From JBNJGB01 sp051747385 (lineage in GTDB: Bacteria > Myxococcota_A > UBA9042 > PHBI01 > JACKFB01), in contig JBNJGB010000005.1 in assembly GCA_051747385.1 (NCBI GenBank), forward strand, positions 191,209-255,208: a stretch of DNA of 64,000 nucleotides. The letters run 5' to 3'. Positions 8,707 to 16,263 of this stretch are shown piece by piece (positions within the stretch are counted from its first letter, which is position 1; each line of letters begins with the position of its first letter). A program made the position numbers and the translations under genes. The notes under the pieces were generated by a model that had not been told where the DNA came from, did no database searches, and saw only the letters and a program-made list of their open reading frames with translations.

Positions 8707-10098
8707 TCAGGCGCGCCCCGGTCCGGGCTGCGGCACGCCGACCGGCGGCGACCGCACTACCCGGGACTCGGCCCCGGATCGGGCCGTCGCCCGGACCGGA
8801 TCCTCGACGCGATCGACGGCGGCGATGAATGCGATGGTGATGTAGAGGAACCAGTTCCAGGCCTGCGAGAGGAACGACGCGGCCACCAGCAGCCCGATCA
8901 GGCTTGGGAGCTGGGCGCGCACGACGGCTCCCCGGAGACCCTCGAATCGCCCCGGCGCGCGGTAGAGGCGCCAGGCGCTCCGGACGCTCACGAACAGGAG
9001 CATGCAGAAGGCCATGGCCCCGAAGATGCCGGTCTCCGCCGCGGCCTGGACCAGGGAGTTGTGGGCGGCCTTGGGGCGCCACTCCACGGGGTCGACGACG
9101 TAGGCGGGGTAGCTCTCGACGAAGCGATCCAGGCCGACGCCCGACAGCGGATTCCAGCGCAGCATGCGATAGCCGGCGATCCAGGCGTCCAAGCGCCCCT
9201 GGGCGGACTCGTCCAGGCCGCCGCCGCCCAGGCCCTGTCGCTGCTCGATGCCGGTGACGGCGATCAGACCCACGAGGATCGCCGCCACCGCACCCCAGGT
9301 GAGCACGCGGCTCTTGAAGCGCAGGCGGAGCAGGAGATAGCCCGAGGCCGCGACGGCCAGGAGGCCGCCGCGCGACTGGGTCGCCAGGATCCCGCCGGCG
9401 GTGAGCGCCAGGAGCCCGAGGATCGCGACCCGCGGCAGTCCGCGCGCGCGGCCGACGGCCAGGACGAGGAACGGCAGGGGGATGAGCAGCGTCAGGGCCA
9501 GGTCGTTGGGATCGCCCAGCATGCCCACGGCGCCGGCCCGGCTGCCCTCGATGTCGGCGTGCCCGGTGAGCTGGGACCAGATGGCGTAGGCCCCGAGGAA
9601 CGCGGTCCCGACGGCGAAGACGACCTGGAAGGCCACCGCCCGGCGCGGCCCGTCCACCAGGTTCAGGACGAGGAAGTAGAGGATCAGGATCTTCACGAAC
9701 ACGTCCGTGAAGTACTGCATGCTGTCCCGCGGTCCCGTGCCCAGGAAGATCGACGCGAAGGCGATGATCGTCAGCACCACGACCCACCGGTTGTGCGGCA
9801 TGGTCGCCCAGGAGATGTCGCGCCGCGCCAGCTTGGACACGACGAACAACGCCAGGGCGAGCAGCGCCGCGATCTTCGCGGGGTGGATCCGCGCCAGGGC
9901 CGGGACGAACTCCGCCGGACGCGTCACCAGCACCAGGACGAACAGGAGCAGGGCCACGAACGGGCTCGAGATCCCGTACGCCAGGGCCCAGGCGGCCACG
10001 AGCACCAGGAGCGGCGCGGCCGGATGCACGAAGGCAAGGAGGCCGGCGGCGAGCGCCGCGCCGGCCGCGAGGGCGATCCGCGCGGTGGAGGACTCCAC
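8707..10098 (-). CDS. O-antigen ligase/Wzy-like polymerase
   Basis: This protein of about 463 residues has some ten hydrophobic segments and the Wzy_C-type periplasmic loop motif AHNSLVQAAAETGIFG, with SGVGLDRF just before it. Such proteins polymerise or transfer lipid-linked glycan repeat units at the periplasmic face. In a locus with Wzx, Wzz-like and Wza-like partners, a polymerase role is likely. The GTG at 10098 lies 7 bases after the preceding stop, with GAGG five bases upstream. An earlier in-frame GTG at 10143 would overlap the preceding gene and adds a polar extension. Confidence 0.82.
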   Translation of the reverse strand: MESSTARIALAAGAALAAGLLAFVHPAAPLLVLVAAWALAYGISSPFVALLLFVLVLVTRPAEFVPALARIHPAKIAALLALALFVVSKLARRDISWATMPHNRWVVVLTIIAFASIFLGTGPRDSMQYFTDVFVKILILYFLVLNLVDGPRRAVAFQVVFAVGTAFLGAYAIWSQLTGHADIEGSRAGAVGMLGDPNDLALTLLIPLPFLVLAVGRARGLPRVAILGLLALTAGGILATQSRGGLLAVAASGYLLLRLRFKSRVLTWGAVAAILVGLIAVTGIEQRQGLGGGGLDESAQGRLDAWIAGYRMLRWNPLSGVGLDRFVESYPAYVVDPVEWRPKAAHNSLVQAAAETGIFGAMAFCMLLFVSVRSAWRLYRAPGRFEGLRGAVVRAQLPSLIGLLVAASFLSQAWNWFLYITIAFIAAVDRVEDPVRATARSGAESRVVRSPPVGVPQPGPGRA

Positions 10099-10105
10099 GC
10101 CGGCC

Positions 10106-11515
10106 TCAGGCCACGGAGTCGACGATTCCGATGACCGGCGCACCGGTGAGGGCCTCGGCCTCGCCGCTGTTCCGGATCGTCGGATCGATCAGCTCGAAGA
10201 CGAACACCAGGCTGAGCCCCAGGACCCCGCCGCCCAGCAGGCCGACGAGCACCAGGAAGGGGATCGAGAAACGCGGCGGCTCGGCGGGCGGGGTCGGCTC
10301 CTCGATCACCCGGATCTTGTTGGAGGCCTCGTAGCCGACCAGGGCTCGAGCGACGCGCGCGTCCTCGTACCGGGTGAGCAGGTTCGAGTACACGGCCGAC
10401 TTCGCGTCGTGCTGGCGCATCAGGGCGCTCAGGCGCTGCTCGGAGGCCGCGAACTGCTCCAGCTTGCCGCGGGCCTCCGCCACGCGCGTCTTCAGGAAGT
10501 CGACCTTCTCGCGCAGGGCCTCCGTGCGGCTGGCCACGGCCGTGTAGCTGAAGCCCTCGTCGTCCTCCTCCACCCGGCCGGCGACCTTGGCCAGGCGCTC
10601 GATGCGCTTCTCCTCGGAGTCGCGGCTGTCCGCCTCGACCTTCCGGAGCCGGGCCCGGACGTCGGCCACGTCGGCGGCGGCGACCTTCACCTCCGGGTGC
10701 TCGTTCGTGTACTTGGACTGCAGCACCCGCAGCCTGGCCCGGGCGTGGGCCAGCCGCTTCGCGACCCGCGAGGTGTGGGGATCGTAGCGGGCGAGCTCCT
10801 CCTCGTAGACCCGCTGGCGCTCCTCGTTGGCGATGAGCTCGGACTCGGCGTCCAGCAGCGCCTTGGAAAGGCGGGCGTAGCTCTCCAGGTTCAGCTTGTG
10901 CACGTCCGGCAGGACGTCCGCGTGCTCCTCCTTGAACGTCCGGATGCCCTCCTCCACGTCCCGGAGCTCCTTCTGCACGCGCTCGAGCTGGGCCTCCAGG
11001 AACTTCACCGTCTCGTCGAGGGACTGGTTCTGCGGCCGGACCATCTCCTCGATGAGGACTTCCGTCAGGAGATCCGCGCCGTCATAGACCCGGTGGGGAT
11101 CGCGGCCGACGACGGTGATCTTCACCAGGCCGCCCCCCTCCCCGTACACGTCCACCTGGCCCCGGAAGTCCTCGACGGCGGCGATGGCCTCGGAGCGCGG
11201 CGTGTCGTCGGAGATCTCCCCGAGGTCCTCGAGCACGCGCGTCAGCGTCCGCGTGCTCTTCACGATGGAGTTGATGGCCGGCAGGCGGTTGGTGATGGGG
11301 GACTCGACGGCCATGTCCTCCAGGATCGGGTTCTTCTCGGTCTGCTCCTCCACGAGCAGCTCCACCTCGGCCTTGAGCTTCGGCCGCAAGAAGAAGCCCG
11401 ACGCCACCGCCAGGACCGGCACGACGGCCAGGGAGATCCACACCGCGTTCCGGTGGGCCCGCAGGGCGTCCATCACCAGGTTCGGCTCGATGCGGCGAGT
11501 GTGCTCCTCGTTCAT
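10106..11515 (-). CDS. Wzz/GumC-like polysaccharide co-polymerase
   Basis: This 469-residue protein has an N-terminal membrane helix (AVWISLAVVPVLAVASGFF), a long central coiled coil (about residues 150-370), and a second membrane helix preceded by the proline-rich PTPPAEPPRFSIP characteristic of the Wzz family. Such proteins set chain length and link the polymerase to the outer-membrane exporter. No kinase domain is fused. A separate kinase-like protein is encoded directly upstream, with start and stop overlapping as ATGA (11512-11515), a common PCP-2b plus BY-kinase arrangement. Confidence 0.85.
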   Translation of the reverse strand: MNEEHTRRIEPNLVMDALRAHRNAVWISLAVVPVLAVASGFFLRPKLKAEVELLVEEQTEKNPILEDMAVESPITNRLPAINSIVKSTRTLTRVLEDLGEISDDTPRSEAIAAVEDFRGQVDVYGEGGGLVKITVVGRDPHRVYDGADLLTEVLIEEMVRPQNQSLDETVKFLEAQLERVQKELRDVEEGIRTFKEEHADVLPDVHKLNLESYARLSKALLDAESELIANEERQRVYEEELARYDPHTSRVAKRLAHARARLRVLQSKYTNEHPEVKVAAADVADVRARLRKVEADSRDSEEKRIERLAKVAGRVEEDDEGFSYTAVASRTEALREKVDFLKTRVAEARGKLEQFAASEQRLSALMRQHDAKSAVYSNLLTRYEDARVARALVGYEASNKIRVIEEPTPPAEPPRFSIPFLVLVGLLGGGVLGLSLVFVFELIDPTIRNSGEAEALTGAPVIGIVDSVA

Positions 11516-12075
11516 GTCTCCTCCGCGGTCGCCGCGCCGCCGTCCTCGGAGGCGACGCCCTCACCCGGGGGAGCGGCGAACAGGCGCGTGGCCCTCCGCC
11601 ACGTGGCGGCCCCCTCGGCGGCGCGCACGGGAAGGTCCTCCTCGTTCCAGACGAAGCCGATGGGCGGGGCGCCTGCGGCGCGGAGCCAGGTCACGGCCTC
11701 TCGCAGGTCCCGCTTCCGGGTGACGCGCTTCTTCACGACGAGGATCGTCCCGTCGAAGGCGTCCATCCAGTCCCTGGGAAGCCAGAGGATCTCCTCGCCC
11801 TCGAGCAGGGGCGGCGCCGGGACCAGCACCACGTCCGCCTTGGACATGGTCTGCGGGTCGTACAGGCGCAGCCCCTCCCACGAGATGATGTGGAACCTGC
11901 GCCCCTCCGGCGAGCGCAGCTCCGGCTCCACCAGCTCCATCACCTGCTCGAGCCCGTCCTCGCGCGCCACGGACGTCACCAGGACGAACCGGGCCCCGGA
12001 GCGGTCGACCGCCCCCTGGAAGCCGGCCGCGAGCTGTCTCGCCTTGCGCCTTCTCTCGGTGTCGTCCAGTGCCAT
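11512..12075 (-). CDS. BY-kinase (CpsD/CapB)-like protein lacking a P-loop
   Basis: This 187-residue protein has the fold pattern of CpsD/CapB tyrosine kinases: a beta strand FVLVTSV, a Walker-B-like ADVVLVPAPPLL, and a C-terminal GFVWNEEDL strand. The Walker A position reads VAREDGLEQV instead of a GxGKS/T loop, so ATP binding of the usual kind is not expected. There is no Tyr cluster at the C-terminus. Its position in the Wza-Wzz operon suggests a structural or regulatory partner of the co-polymerase. It could also be a degenerate MinD/ParA relative. Confidence 0.65.
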   Translation of the reverse strand: MALDDTERRRKARQLAAGFQGAVDRSGARFVLVTSVAREDGLEQVMELVEPELRSPEGRRFHIISWEGLRLYDPQTMSKADVVLVPAPPLLEGEEILWLPRDWMDAFDGTILVVKKRVTRKRDLREAVTWLRAAGAPPIGFVWNEEDLPVRAAEGAATWRRATRLFAAPPGEGVASEDGGAATAEET

Positions 12076-12079
12076 CGGC

Positions 12080-12394
12080 CTAGTCCTCGCCCGGCGGACC
12101 GGGCAGCAACGTCATCACGGCGCCCTCGTCCAGGACGAAGCGCACCTCCCGTCGCTCGGCGTGCCATGGGCTGTCGGATCGCCCGGTGGGCACGACGCGG
12201 ACGCCGTGGACCCCCTCGTCCAGGCGAAACCTCTCGTCGTCGCCATATCCGACCGTATCGACGCGCTCTCCGTCGATCCAGACCTCGGCCTCCTCGTGCC
12301 CCGGGTCCCGGTGGCGGATCTCCAGCGCCGGACCACACCCCGTCGTCAGCAGGAGGAGCGCGAGTCCGGCCAGCAGCGTTCGCGACTTCTCCAC
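12080..12394 (-). CDS. Small PEGA-like lipoprotein
   Basis: This 104-residue protein has a clear lipoprotein signal (LLAGLALLLLTTGC) and a single small beta domain (EVWIDGERVDTVGYG, then FRLDEGVHGVRV) that resembles a PEGA domain. The GTG start has a strong AGGAGGGG ribosome site just upstream. It lies between the exporter and kinase-like genes with 4- and 8-base spacing, so it is part of the operon. A role in outer-membrane assembly of the exporter or in glycan contact is inferred only. Confidence 0.72.
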   Translation of the reverse strand: MEKSRTLLAGLALLLLTTGCGPALEIRHRDPGHEEAEVWIDGERVDTVGYGDDERFRLDEGVHGVRVVPTGRSDSPWHAERREVRFVLDEGAVMTLLPGPPGED

Positions 12395-12402
12395 GACCCC
12401 TC

Positions 12403-13671
12403 CTAGCGTATGAAGAGCACGGCGATGCTCGTGCTGATGAGGGCCAGATCCGAGACCACCCGGAAGACATCGCGCCAGACGCGCGGTCGCCACTCGACGA
12501 GCAGCGAGTCGCCGGGCTCCACCTCGGCCAGTGCGATCACCCCGCCGTCCCGATACCAATCGTCCATGCGGTACTCGGCGGCCAGCGTGAAGCCCGATCC
12601 GACCTTCACGAGGCGGACGTCGTCCAGGTCCGCCTCGGCCTCCGGGCCCCCCGCCAAAGCCACGGCGTCCGGGACGGAGATCGCCCCGGCCACCGGGATC
12701 CGCCCCGGCGTACGCACGGCCCCGACGACGTTGATGGACGGCCCCATCTTCGCCTCCCGATCGGGCACATAGAGGATCGCGCCGCCCTCCTCCGGCAGCG
12801 GAGGCAGTTCGCTCGACGGCGAGCGCAGCGCGGCCAGGAGGTTCACGCTCTGGCTGGACAGGGGCGTGATCAGCCGGGCGGCCGTGAGGTCCGCGTCGGC
12901 GGTGGGCCCGCCCGCCAGACCGAGGGCCGTGAGCGGATTCAGGGACGACGAGCGTGGGTACAGGCCCGGCGACCCCACCGCTCCCAGCACGAAGACCTGT
13001 CCCTTCATGGTGTCCTCCGTGAGGAAGACGTTGCGGATGGTGCCCTCGTCGCCCCGGCCCCCTCCGATTCGCTGCCCGGGTCCCGCCGGGACGAACAGGA
13101 CGTCCGCGGCCTTCAGCTCCGGCAGCTCCTCGCGATCCTCGGGCGCGGTCAGCCACCGCCGCACGTCGACCACCTCCTCGCGCCCGTCGCGGGCGAGGAG
13201 GACGCGGCCCAGATCGGCCCCCTCCGCGGGACCGCCGGCCGCCTTGATCGCCGCCCAGATGCCGGCCTTCTCCTCCACCCGCACCAGGCCCGGCTCGGCC
13301 ACCATCCCCGACACGAGGACCAGGCGCTTGCGGGCCTTGAGGATGAGCGTGATCCCGGCCGTGTGGACGACGTACCGCCGCAGCTTCCGCCGGAGGTGGC
13401 GCTCGGCCGAGTCCAGATCGCGGCCGCCGATGTCCACGTTCCCGTACGGCTCGATGAAGATGTTCCCGCGGAGATCCACCTGCACCGTCTGCTCGCGCGG
13501 GTCGTGCTGCGGCAGGGCGACGATCAGCTCGTCGCCGGGCCGGACCACGTACTCGTCCCCGTCTCCCCGCGCCGCCTCGGCCGGCGGCGAGAGGCACACG
13601 ACGGAAAGCGACAACGCCAGCGGGAGCAGGAGCCTCCGCAGGCACCGTGTGCGTTCGAATGGTTGGGTCAC
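12403..13671 (-). CDS. Wza-like polysaccharide export protein (SLBB domains)
   Basis: This protein of about 422 residues has a signal peptide (LLLPLALSLSVVCLSPPAEA), a poly-export domain with YVVRPGDELIVALPQ, and two or three SLBB domains (VSGMVAEPGLVRVEE, VLGAVGSPGLYPRSSSLNP, VVGAVRTPGRIPV). It ends with a single membrane helix (LALISTSIAVLFI). Wza-family proteins form the outer-membrane channel for capsule and exopolysaccharide. No ATG exists; the GTG at 13671 is the best placed start but lacks an obvious ribosome site. The gene is divergent from the glycosyltransferases, with a 93-base shared upstream region. Confidence 0.83.
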   Translation of the reverse strand: MTQPFERTRCLRRLLLPLALSLSVVCLSPPAEAARGDGDEYVVRPGDELIVALPQHDPREQTVQVDLRGNIFIEPYGNVDIGGRDLDSAERHLRRKLRRYVVHTAGITLILKARKRLVLVSGMVAEPGLVRVEEKAGIWAAIKAAGGPAEGADLGRVLLARDGREEVVDVRRWLTAPEDREELPELKAADVLFVPAGPGQRIGGGRGDEGTIRNVFLTEDTMKGQVFVLGAVGSPGLYPRSSSLNPLTALGLAGGPTADADLTAARLITPLSSQSVNLLAALRSPSSELPPLPEEGGAILYVPDREAKMGPSINVVGAVRTPGRIPVAGAISVPDAVALAGGPEAEADLDDVRLVKVGSGFTLAAEYRMDDWYRDGGVIALAEVEPGDSLLVEWRPRVWRDVFRVVSDLALISTSIAVLFIR

Positions 13672-13764
13672 AGGGAAAGGCTGGTACAACTGAAGCCAGG
13701 ACGCAAGACCAATCGAGCGTATTCGGCATCCACGTCCGGCCCGGACGACCGCCACGGAGGGGAT

Positions 13765-14904
13765 ATGAGGCACGACGCCACGACCGCGGGCGGATCCCAC
13801 GGGCGGCCGCTGCGGGTGGCCCACCTGGTGCAGTACTTCGAGGTGGGCGGCATCGAGCGGATGGTCCACGCCCTGGCCACCCACGCCCAGGGCACCGGCG
13901 TCGTGCACGAGGTCCTGGCATACGTCGCGGACGGCGACTTCCGAGCGGCGCTGGAGGCCGACGGCGTGGAGACGCGCTTCTTCCCCTCCGGCCCCGGGCT
14001 CCACCCCACCCTGCCCCTGCGCATCGCACGCCACCTCAGGACCCGGCATGTCGACGTGCTGCACTCCCATCACCTGGGGCCCTTCCTGTATGGCGCGGTC
14101 GCGTCGAGGCTGACCTGCACCCCGCAAGTGCACACGGAGCACTCCGTGGAACTCTACGACACCCCGCGTCGCCGCGTCCTGGGGCGGATCATGCCCAGGG
14201 TCGCCCGGGTCGTCAGCGTCGCGCCCGAGATCGCCCGGTGGCGCCGCGCGCACTTCGGAGACGACAGCCCCAGCATCCCCAACGGGATCCCGGCCCCGCC
14301 CCTCCCCGACGAGGCCGCGCGCCGGCGGGCGCGGGAGGACCTCGGCCTGCCGGCGGACGCCTTCGTGATCGGCTGCGTGGCCCGCCTGTCCCCCGAGAAG
14401 GGGCACCGGCACCTCGTCGACGCCTTCGCCCGGGTGGCGGAGGCCCTCCCGAACGCCCGCCTGGTCCTCGTCGGCGACGGAGCGGAGCGGAGCCGCGTCG
14501 AGACGCAGGCCCGGGACCTGGGTGTGGCGGATCGGGTCGACCTGCTCGGGCAGCGCTTCGACGTGCCCGATCTCATCCCCGCGTTCGACGTCATGGCGCT
14601 CGCCAGCGTGCGGGAGGGGCTCCCCCTCGCGCTGCTGGAGGGGATGGCGCAGGCCCGGCCGATCGTCGCGACCGCGGTCGGCGGCGTGGGGGGCCTGCTG
14701 GACCTCGCCGGAGGACGAGCGGTCCCCGCCGCGGATCCGGACGCCATGGCCGAGGCCCTCCTCGGCTACGCCCGGGACCCCGAGCAGCGCCGGAGAGACG
14801 GCGAGGCCGGACGCGACCTGGTCCTGGAGCGCTACTCCATGGACGCCATGGCGCGGGCCTACGAGGGTCTCTACCGCGCCGCGACGGGGAGGAACGCGCC
14901 GTGA
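13765..14904 (+). CDS. GT4-family glycosyltransferase
   Basis: This 379-residue GT-B enzyme has an N-terminal acceptor domain (VAHLVQYFEVGGIERMVHAL) and a C-terminal nucleotide-sugar domain with GCVARLSPEKGHRHLV and the E-x7-E type motif around VREGLPLALLEGMAQ. It probably adds a sugar to the lipid-linked repeat unit. The ATG at 13765 follows GGAGGGG at good spacing. It is the first gene of the plus-strand arm, divergent from the exporter. The stop is separated from the next start by only seven bases. Confidence 0.88.
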   Translation: MRHDATTAGGSHGRPLRVAHLVQYFEVGGIERMVHALATHAQGTGVVHEVLAYVADGDFRAALEADGVETRFFPSGPGLHPTLPLRIARHLRTRHVDVLHSHHLGPFLYGAVASRLTCTPQVHTEHSVELYDTPRRRVLGRIMPRVARVVSVAPEIARWRRAHFGDDSPSIPNGIPAPPLPDEAARRRAREDLGLPADAFVIGCVARLSPEKGHRHLVDAFARVAEALPNARLVLVGDGAERSRVETQARDLGVADRVDLLGQRFDVPDLIPAFDVMALASVREGLPLALLEGMAQARPIVATAVGGVGGLLDLAGGRAVPAADPDAMAEALLGYARDPEQRRRDGEAGRDLVLERYSMDAMARAYEGLYRAATGRNAP

Positions 14905-14911
14905 GACTCCC

Positions 14912-16006
14912 GTGAGGCTGCTCCACCTGATCGCGCCGGGACCCGTCGCCGGGGCGGAGCGCGTCGTGCTCGGCGGCTGCGCGGCCCTCCGGGACGCCGG
15001 ACAGGACGTGACCCTGCTGGCCCTCGGGGACGCCCGGGTGCCCGACGCGGGGCGGGCCTTCGTCCGCGCGGCCCGGGAGGCGGGGATCGACGCGGCCCTG
15101 ATCGAGGCGTCGGGCCGCTGGGACCTGGACGCCTTCGCCGCCGTCCGCCGCCACATCGACCGGCGCCCCTGGGACGTGGTGCACACCCACGGCTACAAGG
15201 GGCTGTTCTACGGGGCCATGGCCAACCGGCGCCGACGACCGCTGGCGGCCACCCACCACGGGGACACGGCGGTGGACGCCCGGGTCCGCCTGTGGGAGCA
15301 GGTCGCCTGCGCCCTGTACCGCGGGCCGGAGGTGGACCGGGTGCTGGCGGTCTCCCCGGACGGGCGGCGGAGCCTGCTCGATCGCGGCGTGCCGTCGGAG
15401 CGCCTCGTCCTGATTCCCAACTTCCTCGCCCTCCCCCTCGATGCGCCCGAGCGGCGCACGCGCCGGGACGGGGAGCCCGTGAGGCTCCTGTTCCTGGGCC
15501 GCCTGAGCCCGGAGAAGGGGGCGGACGTGCTGCTGGACGCCCTGGGACGGACCGACGCCCCGCTCCACCTCACCATCGTCGGCGACGGCCCGGAGCGTGC
15601 TCGCCTGGAGGCCCGGGCCCGCGACGCCGGCCTCGACGGGGCGGTGCGGTTCGCCGGCTATCGCACCGACGTGCCGACCTTCCTGGAGGGCGCGGACGCC
15701 CTGGTGATGCCGTCCCGGCGCGAGGGCATGCCCATGGCGCTGCTGGAGGCCACGGCCTCGGCCCTCCCGGTCGTCGCCAGCGCGGTCGGGGGCGTGCCGG
15801 ACGTGGTGCGCGACGGGGTCCACGGCCGCCTGGTCTCGCCCGACGACCCCGCGGCCCTGTCGGACGCCCTGGCCGGGCTGGCGCTCGACTTCGACCGCAT
15901 GGCGGCGGCCGCCCTCGGTCGCGCCGCGGAGATCCGCCGGGAGTTCGGCGCGGCGGGCTGGGCCGAGCGGACCCTCGACGCCTACCGGGGCATCCCGGCC
16001 CGGTAG
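14912..16006 (+). CDS. GT4-family glycosyltransferase
   Basis: This 364-residue GT-B glycosyltransferase has the motifs LHLIAPGPVAGAERVV at the N-terminus, LLFLGRLSPEKGADVLLDAL in the donor-binding domain and PSRREGMPMALLEA near the C-terminus. It is a paralogue of the preceding gene and is probably co-transcribed with it. The start is the second of two close GTG codons; the first (14901) is closed by a stop after four codons. Donor and acceptor sugars cannot be predicted. Confidence 0.85.
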   Translation: MRLLHLIAPGPVAGAERVVLGGCAALRDAGQDVTLLALGDARVPDAGRAFVRAAREAGIDAALIEASGRWDLDAFAAVRRHIDRRPWDVVHTHGYKGLFYGAMANRRRRPLAATHHGDTAVDARVRLWEQVACALYRGPEVDRVLAVSPDGRRSLLDRGVPSERLVLIPNFLALPLDAPERRTRRDGEPVRLLFLGRLSPEKGADVLLDALGRTDAPLHLTIVGDGPERARLEARARDAGLDGAVRFAGYRTDVPTFLEGADALVMPSRREGMPMALLEATASALPVVASAVGGVPDVVRDGVHGRLVSPDDPAALSDALAGLALDFDRMAAAALGRAAEIRREFGAAGWAERTLDAYRGIPAR

Positions 16007-16183
16007 CAGGCCCGCCCGAACCGAGCGCGGACGCGGAGGCGCGGCCGCACGCCACGGGGCGCCACGGGGCGCGGCGGGGTGTTCCGAAACGTCGAGGCAT
16101 ATCGCCCCGGCGCGGAAGGGGTCGAGAGCACGGCCACGTACGTGCGAATCAACCCGCACGGGGGCCCCGGCGGGTCCACCGGC

Positions 16184-16199
16184 TGGCATCCCCCTTGCT
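16184..16199 (+). promoter_or_regulatory. Candidate sigma-54 (-24/-12) promoter
   Basis: TGGCATCCCCCTTGCT matches the RpoN consensus TGGCAC-N5-TTGCW, with the invariant GG and GC at the correct 12-base distance. It lies 65 bases before the ATG at 16264, in the 257-base gap after the GT4 genes. It would drive the fusion glycosyltransferase and the STAS gene through an enhancer-binding activator, which was not seen in the window. Confidence 0.7.
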
Positions 16200-16263
16200 T
16201 GAACCTGGGGCGAATCCCTGGACATCCCACGCGAACGACGGCCCGGATGGCCGAGGGGGGACC

